From Planctomycetota bacterium (GTDB lineage: Bacteria > Planctomycetota > UBA1135 > GCA-002686595), in the NCBI GenBank assembly GCA_029250885.1, contig JAQXEK010000079.1:1-64000 (forward strand): a stretch of 64,000 bases of DNA, in the 5' to 3' direction. The notes below the pieces were generated by a model. It saw only the letters and a list, made by a program, of their open reading frames with translations, was not told the DNA's origin and ran no database searches. Position numbers and translations under genes: made by a program. This document shows positions 18,148 to 26,331 of this stretch, piece by piece. The stretch's first letter is position 1; every line of letters starts with the position of its first letter.

Positions 18148-19094
18148 TGCTTCCGCTAGTTTCCCTAGCGATCGTCTGGCTCTGCACCTTTGTAGTGCTC
18201 TTGCTTGCCCCGGTGCTTCGACTTGTCGACGCGCCGGAGGAGGCCCCGGAACGCAAGAAGCAGTCGCGCCCCATTCCGATTATCGGCGGTACGGGTTTGC
18301 TCTTGGCGGGTGTGGTGCTCTGGTTCCTCTATGGCCCAGGGTGCTTCGGTTTGGAGGCCGGGTTCGAAGACTCTCTCGGCCCGCTCGCGCTGGCCCTCGG
18401 GCTGGCCTACTTGGTGGGGCTGATCGACGACCGCAAACCCGGCGGCCTGTCCCCTCTGCAAAAGGTTTCAGGCCAGGCGGTCGCCTCGATACCCATGGCG
18501 TTCGCGGCCATGGAGGTCTATGGACCGACCGGCGCTTGGCTCGCGGTCCCCGCGGGAGTCGTCGCCATGAACTTGGCGAATACTTATGACAATTCCGACG
18601 GGGCCTTGACCAGCCTGGCGGCCCTCTCCCTTGGCCCCACTGCACCGGTTGCCGCCCTTGGATTGTGTGGCTTTCTTCCATTCAATGTCGGCCGGATCGG
18701 CGGCGCCACAAAATCAAAAGACTCCGGCCCCGCGACGGAACCTAGAGCCTACCTCGGGGATTCCGGCAGTCATTTCATCGGAATGCTTGTGCTCGCCTAT
18801 CCGCCCGCCTGGGCCTTCTTCCTGCTGCCCGCCTTGGACCTAGCCCGGGTCTCCTTGCTGCGCATCCAAGCCGGTCGGCACATCTGGTCCGGGGATCGCT
18901 GGCACCTTGCCCATCGCTTCGAAGATCTCGGCTTTGGCACAGGTGCGATCTTACTCGTACTCGCATCGATCGCCCTGCCCTCGGTCGGTGCACCATGGCT
19001 CCTGCAGCTCGCGAATCGAAGTGCCGACCCGCTGTTCGGAGCGCTGCTGACCGCGGCGACTTTCTTTGTTGCCATTCGCCTCAGTCGGAAGTGA
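18147..19094 (+). CDS. MraY/WecA-family undecaprenyl-phosphate sugar-1-phosphate transferase
   Basis: A polytopic membrane enzyme, 315 residues, of glycosyltransferase family 4. Motifs: DAPEEAPERKKQSRPIPIIGG in the first cytoplasmic loop, LVGLIDDRKPGGLSPLQK with the Asp pair, NLANTYDNSDGALT (the catalytic N..DG segment) and YLGDSGSHFIGM, the LGDxGS motif of this family. A late RWHLAHRFEDLGF carries the His-containing loop, HLxxRL-like. It probably loads a first sugar phosphate on a lipid carrier for envelope polysaccharide. It starts with GTG at 18147, overlapping the nadD stop by one base. Confidence 0.85.
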   Translation: MLPLVSLAIVWLCTFVVLLLAPVLRLVDAPEEAPERKKQSRPIPIIGGTGLLLAGVVLWFLYGPGCFGLEAGFEDSLGPLALALGLAYLVGLIDDRKPGGLSPLQKVSGQAVASIPMAFAAMEVYGPTGAWLAVPAGVVAMNLANTYDNSDGALTSLAALSLGPTAPVAALGLCGFLPFNVGRIGGATKSKDSGPATEPRAYLGDSGSHFIGMLVLAYPPAWAFFLLPALDLARVSLLRIQAGRHIWSGDRWHLAHRFEDLGFGTGAILLVLASIALPSVGAPWLLQLANRSADPLFGALLTAATFFVAIRLSRK

Positions 19095-19102
19095 AACACT
19101 TG

Positions 19103-19128
19103 CTAGACGAGCCAAGCAGCTCGTCTAG
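19103..19128. terminator. Bidirectional hairpin terminator
   Basis: A 10-bp perfect stem, CTAGACGAGC at 19103-19112 with GCTCGTCTAG at 19119-19128, has a 6-nt loop. It lies between the convergent GT4 transferase gene and nucleosidase gene and includes the last codons of the latter. No long U-tract is visible on either strand. Confidence 0.6.
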
Positions 19129-19805
19129 TTCTGTCGCCACTCCCAAACAGCACGACCCAAATTGTCCAAGGACGAAGCCAAGGTGCCGGCGAAGTCCTCC
19201 ATAATCGAGCTGTCAGCGGTGTCTGTAATCGCGCGTATTTCTAGGAAGGGAACCTCATTAAATGCGGCGGCTTTATAGCCGCCCGCACCCTCCCAAGCGA
19301 CGCAGAGTGCGCCGGTCTCTTGAAAGAGCTTTTGGGCCCGGTCTTTGTCCACGATGTCCTCGTCGCCACTGGCCACGGCGCCGCCGTGGATGCGATAGCC
19401 AGCGACTGGCGGATGGGCTGCCATGACTAGGCGTTGTAGCTTTTGATCCCCGGGGTGCCGTGGTGCAGGGCGCGTCCTGCCAAAGCGCATCTTGTAGTCA
19501 TGCTCGACGGTCTCCGTGGCGACGACCACATCGCCGATGTGCACTTCCTCGACTAGTGCGCCGGCGGCACCTGCCACAACAAGGGCTTCGGGTCGTTCAC
19601 CGCGAGCGATCAAGTACTGCGTGACTGCAGCCAGCTTAGCCTTGCCGTGGCCGCCCACAGCAAGCTCCAAGCCTAGCTCGTGGAAGTACAGCGACTCGGT
19701 CTTCCCGGGCACTACAGATCCCTGGACGCCTTTCCGCTGTAGATAGCCGCAGATGGCGTTCATTTCGAACTTTAGCGGTGTCACTACAAGCAGGCGGCCG
19801 CTCAT
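19125..19805 (-). CDS. Purine/futalosine nucleosidase (MTA/SAH nucleosidase superfamily)
   Basis: Residues run as in the nucleoside phosphorylase-1 superfamily: [14 protein letters not shown] with the conserved Glu, a Gly-rich loop [21 protein letters not shown], then [33 protein letters not shown], where Glu and the final Asp (of ITD, usually ISD) match the substrate-binding and catalytic residues. The usual DMES is changed to AWEG. The start at 19805 (MSGRLLVV) overlaps the GIY-YIG stop by 4 bases. The substrate could be methylthioadenosine/SAH or aminofutalosine/futalosine (MqnB); quinone genes at 3-6 kb make the latter worth testing. Confidence 0.72.
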   Translation of the reverse strand: MSGRLLVVTPLKFEMNAICGYLQRKGVQGSVVPGKTESLYFHELGLELAVGGHGKAKLAAVTQYLIARGERPEALVVAGAAGALVEEVHIGDVVVATETVEHDYKMRFGRTRPAPRHPGDQKLQRLVMAAHPPVAGYRIHGGAVASGDEDIVDKDRAQKLFQETGALCVAWEGAGGYKAAAFNEVPFLEIRAITDTADSSIMEDFAGTLASSLDNLGRAVWEWRQN

Positions 19806-20122
19806 GAGGACCGCCTCTTGGGAGCCTGGTCCAGGGCAACGTCGACCTTTGGTTTCCATTGCAGGCGCGCGGCACCGCGCAGTCGCTTGACCGCAGCTTC
19901 GATCTCCTGGGCCTCGCCCTGGTCGAGGAACGGGCCATAGCGTGCCACGATTCCCCAGGGGCGGCCGGCGCGCGTGGATCGGGCACCGCCCACGAGCTCG
20001 CCATTGTGCTGGCGTAGGCGTCGCTCGGGATCCACCGCAACCCCGACATAGGTGCGGCTCAGGGTGGTTGATTTAAGCACGTAGACAAACCAGTCCACGT
20101 GTTGATCTTCGGGCTTGTCCAA
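19802..20122 (-). CDS. GIY-YIG domain endonuclease-like protein
   Basis: A 106-residue stand-alone GIY-YIG domain (UPF0213/SLX1-like). WFVYVLKS corresponds to the GIY part, and [18 protein letters not shown] is the YIG part with the conserved Arg and His. [11 protein letters not shown] follows as in the small bacterial family, and the Glu-containing helix [14 protein letters not shown] comes after it. It begins with TTG at 20122; a GTG 8 codons later is an alternative. It is the middle gene of the minus-strand ppiC/GIY-YIG/nucleosidase operon (8-base gap upstream, 4-base overlap downstream). Confidence 0.85.
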   Translation of the reverse strand: MDKPEDQHVDWFVYVLKSTTLSRTYVGVAVDPERRLRQHNGELVGGARSTRAGRPWGIVARYGPFLDQGEAQEIEAAVKRLRGAARLQWKPKVDVALDQAPKRRSS

Positions 20123-20130
20123 CTTTCGAC

Positions 20131-21192
20131 CTAGCGCCGTTTGATCTTAGTCTCGCTGATGAGGCGAGCCTTGAGTGCCGATCGCTCGACGTAGGAGGCT
20201 TCGTCGGCCATCAGAACGGCGATGAGTGAGTCCTTGACCGTAGCGAACTCTGTGATCACTCGGGACTCGACCTTTAACAGGTGTGTGCCCGCCGGAGCTT
20301 GGATGGGGCCGATGACCTTACCGACGGTGGCTGCGTGCACAGCCGCGGCGATGTCTTCGCCATAGTGCTTGAAATTGTAGTTAGGGATTAATCCTCCGTT
20401 TTGGGTCACGGAGATGTCGTGGCTGTGGGCACGGCAGAGGGCTTCGAAGTCCGCGCCGGCCTTGGCCGCGGCCAAGAGTTCGGCCGCCCTGCGAGCAATC
20501 TCGACATCGAGGTGCTCGTTGGTCAACAGCTCGGGGGCGGTGCCCAAGGCGCGCAGCGCGTTCTTCGTGCGCGACCTGTTCTGCATCAGGTGGCGCAGCA
20601 CAACGCGCTCGCCGTTAAGCCCGTAGAGCAGATCGAAGCGCGCCGCGAGCTGGGCGCTCGTGGGGACGCGCAGGGTCTGGATGATCCGACCCTCTAGGAG
20701 CGTCGCGTGCTGACCAACGAGGAACTGGTCTTTGTATTGCTCGGCTGTGTAGCCAATTGCTTTTAAGTTGTCGTGTACATCCTTCTCGACCCCGCGGGAG
20801 CGGGCGAGCATGGCGGTCCACTCCTGTTGCCAGGCGAGCTCGAGCTCTTCGGGGGTGACGGCGATGTTTAGACGCAGGGCCTCCTTGCCGAGGAGTCGCC
20901 TGTACAGGAACTCGGACAGGGCTCCGTAGCCGTAGATCTTAAACAGCTCATCCTTGTACTGCTCCAGGGTGATTTCCTCGTCACCGAGGCGCGCCACGAC
21001 GCCCTCCGGCAGCTCGTCGGGGCTTTTCGACTCGACTTGAGGAGGCGAAATCCCTGGGGCCGAGTCCTGGTTGGGAGCAGCCAGCTCGACGGCTCCCGAC
21101 AGGCGGCCCGTAGGGGATGAAGTGGCGGCTAGGGCGCCGAGAGACGGGGTTGGGGTAGCCGATGCGGCCAAAAGTAGGGCGGTCAGGAACAT
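20131..21192 (-). CDS. SurA/PpiC-like periplasmic peptidyl-prolyl isomerase
   Basis: A 353-residue exported protein. The first residues [22 protein letters not shown] form a signal peptide. An N-terminal helical chaperone-like part contains [17 protein letters not shown] as in SurA-type foldases. The parvulin domain follows: [70 protein letters not shown], matching the typical GadFe.lA...S, GG.l and G..s.pi.t..G.hi.kv pattern. It probably assists folding of outer membrane proteins. It is first in a three-gene minus-strand operon. Confidence 0.82.
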   Translation of the reverse strand: MFLTALLLAASATPTPSLGALAATSSPTGRLSGAVELAAPNQDSAPGISPPQVESKSPDELPEGVVARLGDEEITLEQYKDELFKIYGYGALSEFLYRRLLGKEALRLNIAVTPEELELAWQQEWTAMLARSRGVEKDVHDNLKAIGYTAEQYKDQFLVGQHATLLEGRIIQTLRVPTSAQLAARFDLLYGLNGERVVLRHLMQNRSRTKNALRALGTAPELLTNEHLDVEIARRAAELLAAAKAGADFEALCRAHSHDISVTQNGGLIPNYNFKHYGEDIAAAVHAATVGKVIGPIQAPAGTHLLKVESRVITEFATVKDSLIAVLMADEASYVERSALKARLISETKIKRR

Positions 21193-21265
21193 GGAATGGT
21201 GGTCAGCAGTTGGGATGGGAGCCGGAAGGAATCATCATGTCATGACGAGGGATGCCTGTCAGCAC

Positions 21266-21294
21266 TTGCCTCAGGCCCTAGCTCCTTAGATAAT
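21266..21294 (+). promoter_or_regulatory. Candidate sigma70-type promoter for the 21.3-kb plus-strand run
   Basis: TTGCCT (21266-21271) and GATAAT (21289-21294) are separated by 17 bases, matching 4/6 and 5/6 of the consensus. It lies 48 bases before the TTG start at 21342 and within the 149-base gap divergent from ppiC. Confidence 0.5.
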
Positions 21295-21341
21295 CTTCCG
21301 CCTTTCGCGATGTAAACCTACTCGCCATTTAGGGTTTTCCT

Positions 21342-22220
21342 TTGACCTATCCACTCACCGCCATCATTTCGGACTTGCACAGCAATGTGCCTGCTCTGGA
21401 AACCGCACTGCGCGACGCCCTTGCCCGGGGTGCGCGACGCTTCGTGTGCCTTGGTGATGTGATCGGTTACGGAGCCGAGCCGCGTACATGCTTGGACTGG
21501 GTCATGGAGCTTGCCTGCGCAGAGCCGCGCCTGCCTGAGGCCCTTGCGGACCTCGGCGAGGTGAAGCTCGAGCCGGGCCTGTGCCTCATGGGCAACCACG
21601 AGCACGCACTTATCAACTCTCCCGAGGACTTTAATCCCAAGGCCCGGGCCGCCATCGAGTGGACCCGAGATGAGCTCGGGCGCGGCGGCCGTGAGCGCGG
21701 CTTCGCCTACTGGGATTTTCTCGGTGAGCTCAGCCCCTCGGGCATGGACGGCGTGGCCCAGTACGCCCACGGCTCACCCCGGGACCCCGTGCGCGAATAC
21801 GTCGTGCCGAGGGACTCCCAGGACCCAGTCAAGATCGCGGCGCTCTTCGCTCCCATGGAGTGCGGCGTGTGCTTTATCGGCCACAGCCACGTGCCCGCGG
21901 TCTACTACGAAGACGGCCGCATCTTCGTGCCCAAGGTCAACCCCGCAACCCGCGAGGATGGCGTCGAGGGACCCTACTCCCTGGGCGTGCCGGGCACAGG
22001 CAAGATCAACAAGTCCGAGGACCTGCCACGGGCTATCGTGAACGTCGGCTCCGTGGGCCAACCAAGGGACGGCGATCCGCGCCTCTCCTACGTCCTGTTC
22101 GATGGAGAGAATATCTCCTTCGTCCGACTCAAGTACGACATCGACTGTGCCGCAGACAAGATCTTTGCTGTGGACGAGCTCCCTGACTACCTAGCTGAGC
22201 GCCTCGTAAAGGGCCGCTAG
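21342..22220 (+). CDS. Calcineurin-like metallophosphoesterase
   Basis: A 292-residue cytoplasmic phosphoesterase with all metal motifs in order: ISDLHSN (DxH), CLGDVIGYG (GD), LMGNHEH (GNHE), QYAHGSP (H) and FIGHSHVPAVY (GHxH). This is the YfcE/diadenosine-tetraphosphatase-like layout; the substrate cannot be read from sequence. The start is TTG 21342: an in-frame TAG lies at 21330 and no ATG or GTG precedes the DxH motif, while AGGG sits just upstream as ribosome-binding site. yidC follows 24 bases after its stop. Confidence 0.85.
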   Translation: MTYPLTAIISDLHSNVPALETALRDALARGARRFVCLGDVIGYGAEPRTCLDWVMELACAEPRLPEALADLGEVKLEPGLCLMGNHEHALINSPEDFNPKARAAIEWTRDELGRGGRERGFAYWDFLGELSPSGMDGVAQYAHGSPRDPVREYVVPRDSQDPVKIAALFAPMECGVCFIGHSHVPAVYYEDGRIFVPKVNPATREDGVEGPYSLGVPGTGKINKSEDLPRAIVNVGSVGQPRDGDPRLSYVLFDGENISFVRLKYDIDCAADKIFAVDELPDYLAERLVKGR

Positions 22221-22244
22221 CTTTCCTGCAACTCACTCTCCGCA

Positions 22245-24233
22245 ATGGATAAGCGACTGCCCCTGGCGATGCTCCTATCGCTAGCCCTCTGGTTCATCTG
22301 GCTCCGAGTCTTCCCACCTCCCGAGTCGACGAGGCCCGTGGTGGAAACGCCGGCCATCGAGCAGCCGGCCGAGGATACTGAAGAGCCCGGCACGGACCTT
22401 GAGTCTTTGGCCGAACTCGAGGGCCGCGTCGCGGCTTCCGAGCAGATTTCCGAGACCGTAATCTTGCGGGGAACTCCCACGGATTCCGCAAACGGGCATG
22501 GTGGCCTTTGGCAGGCGACCTTTGACAACCGCGGCGGTCGCCTGACCGAGCTGCGCACGGGCCACTACGGCGATGTCCTTGGGCTGACCGATGACGAGCT
22601 CAAAGATCCCATCCACTGGCCCGTGCTGTTGACCGATGTGCCCACGGAGAAGTCGGGCATGGGCGGCGCTTACGGCTCGCTGCTCTGGAGCTCTAGCTCA
22701 TCGAGCGAGGACCTGACCTCGGAGCCCCTGGCCAGCGCCCTTTGGAACATGGAACTGCTGGGCACCGAGGGCAACTACACTGGCGTCGAGTTCAGCCTTT
22801 CGCCAGGAACGGGCGTGCGCTTGGTCAAGCGCTTTGAGGTGGCCACGGACAGCCTCAGCGGTTGGGAGTTTGCGCTGACCCTTAGCATCGAAAACCAGGG
22901 TGGAGTACTCGCTGGCGAACGCCAGTTCTCCTTCATCCCGGCGGCCTGCGTACCACCCGCCCTTGACGATCGTTTCTACATCGAGCCGCGCGCCTTTGCT
23001 GCAGGCTACACCAGAGACGGTGACCTCGAGGCGGACGACGCCGAGATGCGAGTTTCGGGAGCGAACCTCTACGGCCCCCTCGAAGTGCCCGTCCCCTTAA
23101 ACTTTGTTGGTGCCCACAACAAGTACTTCGCTTTCCTCATGAGCGGCGCGGACGAGCCTAGTAAGGCGTCCCTCAAGGGCAGCAATTTCTACCGCGTGGC
23201 CGCTAAGGGGGAGGTGGAAACCCAGTGGGTCTATGCTGATGTGAACCTCAACCTGGCCGTGCCCTCGGTCGGTGAGACCAAGGGCTATCGCTACCGGATT
23301 TACGCGGGTCCAAAGGATATTGAAGTCTTCGAACTCGATAACGAGGCCTTTGCGATTGTGATCGATGAGGACCTGGACTGGTTCTCTTGGTTCGGGCAGA
23401 TCCTGCTCGGCATCTTGCATTGGCTCGAGAAATTGACGGGCAACTTCGGTTGGGCGATCATCCTTCTGACCCTAGGCGTTCGATCGGTGCTCTTCCCCCT
23501 GAACAGGCGCTCCCAAACATCGATGGCGCGCTACCAGAAGAAGATGAAGCGAGTGCAGCCGAAGATCGACGCGATCAAGGCTAAGTTCGCCAACGACCGC
23601 CAAGCCCAAACCCGTGAGCAGCAGAAGCTGATGCAAGAAGAGGGCATCTTCCCGCCCCTTGGTGGTTGCCTGCCGATCTTTGTGCAGATGCCGATCTTCT
23701 TTGGTCTGTTCTCGGCCCTGCGCACCAGCTTCGACCTGCGCCAAGCGCCGTTCATGGGCTATATCCAAGACCTGTCACTCCCGGACGCCTTGGTGGTGTT
23801 CGACGGCAGCGTTAACATCCCGCTGATGGGGGAGGTCTCCAGCTTCAACCTGCTGCCGATCATCATGGTGATCATGTGGGTTTTGCAGCAGGCGACTATG
23901 CCCAAGCCCGCCGACGAGCAGGCGGCCAAGATGCAGCGCATCATGATGTTCATGCCCGTGATGATGGGCTTCTTCCTCTACAACTATGCAGCGGGTCTGT
24001 CCCTCTACATGATCACTCAGTCGACCCTCGGTATCTTTGAACAGAAGGTGATCAAGAAGCTCTGGCCGGTGGATGACACGGAGCAAGAGAAGAAGGATAA
24101 GCCCGGTTGTGGCCCCTTCTCCGGCGCCATGGCTAAGTTGGCTGAGAAGCAGAAAGAGCAGATGAAGCTCATCGAAGCCCAGAAGGCGATGCAGGCTAAG
24201 CAGAAGGCTAAGGGGAAGAAGAAGAACCGCTAG
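22245..24233 (+). CDS. yidC: Membrane protein insertase YidC
   Basis: A 662-residue insertase of the Gram-negative form. The N-terminal helix is LPLAMLLSLALWFIWLRVF, followed by a large periplasmic beta-sandwich domain (about residues 80-360), then the catalytic five-helix core starting near LDWFSWFGQILLGILHWLEKL, with RRSQTSMARYQKKMKRVQPKI (cytoplasmic loop C1), GGCLPIFVQMPIFFGLFSAL and NLLPIIMVIMWVLQQ. The C-terminal 60 residues are highly basic (EAQKAMQAKQKAKGKKKNR), like the ribosome-binding tail described for the planctomycete Rhodopirellula YidC. mnmE follows at 24266. Confidence 0.95.
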   Translation: MDKRLPLAMLLSLALWFIWLRVFPPPESTRPVVETPAIEQPAEDTEEPGTDLESLAELEGRVAASEQISETVILRGTPTDSANGHGGLWQATFDNRGGRLTELRTGHYGDVLGLTDDELKDPIHWPVLLTDVPTEKSGMGGAYGSLLWSSSSSSEDLTSEPLASALWNMELLGTEGNYTGVEFSLSPGTGVRLVKRFEVATDSLSGWEFALTLSIENQGGVLAGERQFSFIPAACVPPALDDRFYIEPRAFAAGYTRDGDLEADDAEMRVSGANLYGPLEVPVPLNFVGAHNKYFAFLMSGADEPSKASLKGSNFYRVAAKGEVETQWVYADVNLNLAVPSVGETKGYRYRIYAGPKDIEVFELDNEAFAIVIDEDLDWFSWFGQILLGILHWLEKLTGNFGWAIILLTLGVRSVLFPLNRRSQTSMARYQKKMKRVQPKIDAIKAKFANDRQAQTREQQKLMQEEGIFPPLGGCLPIFVQMPIFFGLFSALRTSFDLRQAPFMGYIQDLSLPDALVVFDGSVNIPLMGEVSSFNLLPIIMVIMWVLQQATMPKPADEQAAKMQRIMMFMPVMMGFFLYNYAAGLSLYMITQSTLGIFEQKVIKKLWPVDDTEQEKKDKPGCGPFSGAMAKLAEKQKEQMKLIEAQKAMQAKQKAKGKKKNR

Positions 24234-24265
24234 GTTCGGACGCTTGCACCTGAGGTCGGAACCCA

Positions 24266-25750
24266 ATGGACACCATCGTCGCCGTCTCGAGTCCGCCCGG
24301 GCCCGGGGCGCGGGCAGTGGTGCGCCTGTCGGGTCCAAGGGCTCGTCAGATCGTGGACAGGGCCTGGCGTGGGAATGCCCGGGCCGGCGGGGCGGCGGGC
24401 CAAGATAGCCCTGGAATTCCGAAAGAAAGGGCGGTCCTAGGGGGCGCCTTTGACGACGGCAAGAGCCTCTTGCCCGGCTTCCTCTTTTGGATGCCCGGTC
24501 CCGCGTCTTACACCCGGGAAGATGTAGTCGAGCTGCATCTACCTGGATCGCCGCCTCTCGTAGATGCGGTTTTGGCGCGTCTCTTCGGGCTCGGTGCTCG
24601 GCTTGCGGAGCCAGGCGAGTTCACGCGCCGGGCATTCCTCAACGGGCGCTTGGATTTGACCCGAGCCGAGGGCGTTCTCGGCCTGATCGAAGCCGCGGAT
24701 ACGGCGGCTCAACGCTCGGCGTCGAAGCTCCTGGTCGGCGGACTGGAGAAGCGCATGTTGGCCCTGCGCGAGGGGATCGAGAGCCTGCGCGCCCTGGCCG
24801 AGGCCAGCCTGGACTTCGATACCGCGGAGACCGGCCACGTGGACACCACGGAGCTCGAGCAGCGGGCGGCCAGGCTTGAGGCGCAGCTCGGGGAGGCAAT
24901 GCTCTGGGAGCAGCGCCGGGAGCCTGCGAAGGGCCGTCCTCGGGTGCTGCTTGCGGGCCTGCCGAACGCGGGCAAGAGCAGCCTGTTCAACGCACTCACT
25001 GCCGAGACCCGGGCCGAGCAGCGGCACGATCGCGCGAATCTGGGCGAGGCCCTGGTGAGCTCCCTCGCCGGCAGCACCCGCGACGGCGTGCTGGGGACCT
25101 GGCGCCTGGGTGGCGTCGACGTGGAGCTTATGGATGCGCCCGGACTCGAGCTCGGACTGGCCGAGACCAGCGCCGATGGACGCGCCCAGGAGCTAGCGGC
25201 TCGGCAGCGCACCGGCGCGGATCTCTTGCTTTGGGCGGTCGATGGCTGCTCCCTTACCAAGTCAAATCGCGATGCCCTGGCTGCCGAGCGCAGCCAGCTC
25301 AACCAGGCTATACCGGGCAAGTCCGGCCTGCTGTGCCTAGTGACCAAGCAGGATCTTACGGGCTCCCGTTTGCCGATCGAAGACGTGGCCGAGTTGGTTG
25401 ATCTAGCGCCGGATTCCTGCCTGGCCATCTCGTCCCAGACCGGCGCGGGGCTCGATCAACTAGCCGCCAGGGTAGCCGAGCGGCTTGGTCTCGCCCCGGG
25501 CCAGCCTGACCCGGCTGTGGTGGCCGCGGCCGCCCTAGGTCGTGAGCTCTCCGCACGCCACCGAACCGCAATTCATGCAGCCTTACGGGCCTTGGAAGAG
25601 GCCAAGGGCGGACTCGTGGCGGGCCTGCCCCTAGATCTCGTGGCCGAGACTCTGCGGGATGGCACCCTAGAGTTGGATGCCATCACCGGCGAGACCACGC
25701 CAGAGGGCCTTTTAGACCGCATTTTTGCGGGCTTTTGTCTCGGCAAATAG
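24266..25750 (+). CDS. mnmE: tRNA uridine-5-carboxymethylaminomethyl modification GTPase MnmE
   Basis: With MnmG it modifies wobble U34 of tRNAs. The N-terminal folate-binding domain starts DTIVAVSSPPGPGARAVVRLSG. The central conserved FTRRAFLNGRLDLTRAEGVLGLI is intact. The inserted G domain has GLPNAGKSS (231-239), a Thr in SLAGSTRDGV, DAPGLE and VTKQDL; the last is close to the usual NKxD but with Thr-Lys. The C-terminus ends FCLGK, carrying the catalytic Cys of FC(I/L)GK. The length of 494 is slightly above average, with an expanded loop near residues 38-56. Confidence 0.94.
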   Translation: MDTIVAVSSPPGPGARAVVRLSGPRARQIVDRAWRGNARAGGAAGQDSPGIPKERAVLGGAFDDGKSLLPGFLFWMPGPASYTREDVVELHLPGSPPLVDAVLARLFGLGARLAEPGEFTRRAFLNGRLDLTRAEGVLGLIEAADTAAQRSASKLLVGGLEKRMLALREGIESLRALAEASLDFDTAETGHVDTTELEQRAARLEAQLGEAMLWEQRREPAKGRPRVLLAGLPNAGKSSLFNALTAETRAEQRHDRANLGEALVSSLAGSTRDGVLGTWRLGGVDVELMDAPGLELGLAETSADGRAQELAARQRTGADLLLWAVDGCSLTKSNRDALAAERSQLNQAIPGKSGLLCLVTKQDLTGSRLPIEDVAELVDLAPDSCLAISSQTGAGLDQLAARVAERLGLAPGQPDPAVVAAAALGRELSARHRTAIHAALRALEEAKGGLVAGLPLDLVAETLRDGTLELDAITGETTPEGLLDRIFAGFCLGK

Positions 25751-25812
25751 GCGGATTCGGGCCCTGTCGGGTCCTCGCCAGGAGAACACCGCTCCTAGGG
25801 GGCACGGCGCTG

Positions 25813-25833
25813 TTGACACACTACATATAGTGT
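25813..25833 (+). promoter_or_regulatory. NrdR box overlapping the nrdR promoter
   Basis: ACACTACATATAGTGT at 25818-25833 matches the known 16-base NrdR box (acaCwAtATaTwGtgt) at 15 positions; it is a near-perfect palindrome. A perfect -35 hexamer TTGACA lies at 25813-25818, overlapping it by one base; TATAGT within the box could alternatively be a -10. I see only one box, whereas NrdR boxes often come in pairs about 30 bases apart. Its position 15 bases before the nrdR ATG indicates autoregulation of nrdR and the following gene by nucleotide-bound NrdR. Confidence 0.85.
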
Positions 25834-25848
25834 GCTCTGCTCTCTGTT

Positions 25849-26328
25849 ATGAGGTGCCAGCGCTGCAAGGAAGACCACGACCGCGTGGTGGATTCAAGGA
25901 CGTCTGCCGACAGCCGTGCAATTCGCCGGCGCCGGGAGTGCCTCGCTTGCGGTCTGCGCTACACGACCTACGAGCGCGTCGAGTCTACGCCTCTGCGCGT
26001 AGTCAAAAAGAACGGCGAGCGCGTGCGCTTTGACCGCGACCGCATCCTGACGGGCATGGTCATCGCGTGCGAGAAGCTGGACGTCTCCCTTGAGGACCTC
26101 GAGCTGGCCGCGGGCCGCATCGAGATGGCCTTGCAGGAAGAGTACGACCGGGAAGTTCCGAGCCCGGTGATAGGGAATTATGTGATGGACGAGCTACGAG
26201 GGCTGCACCAGGTAGCCTACGTTCGCTTCGCGAGCGTCTACCGCGAGTTCAAGGATGCGGACGAGTTCCGCCGGGAGCTCGAGGACCTCGGCCCCAGTCC
26301 CCAAGCAGCTGGCCCAAGTAAGGCCTAA
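25849..26328 (+). CDS. nrdR: Transcriptional repressor NrdR
   Basis: Zinc-finger/ATP-cone repressor of ribonucleotide reductase genes, sensing ATP/dATP. The zinc ribbon is C3-x2-C6 ... C31-x2-C34, with the typical VVDSR segment after the first pair and RRRRECLACGLRYTTYE around the second. The ATP-cone follows (VVKKNGERVRFDRDRILTGM, later EVPSPVIGNYVMDELRGLHQVAYVRFASVYREF). The 159 residues are the normal length. A NrdR box lies in its own promoter. There is almost no leader or ribosome-binding site before the ATG. The next gene begins 3 bases after the stop codon and in the same reading frame. Confidence 0.96.
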   Translation: MRCQRCKEDHDRVVDSRTSADSRAIRRRRECLACGLRYTTYERVESTPLRVVKKNGERVRFDRDRILTGMVIACEKLDVSLEDLELAAGRIEMALQEEYDREVPSPVIGNYVMDELRGLHQVAYVRFASVYREFKDADEFRRELEDLGPSPQAAGPSKA

Positions 26329-26331
26329 GTT

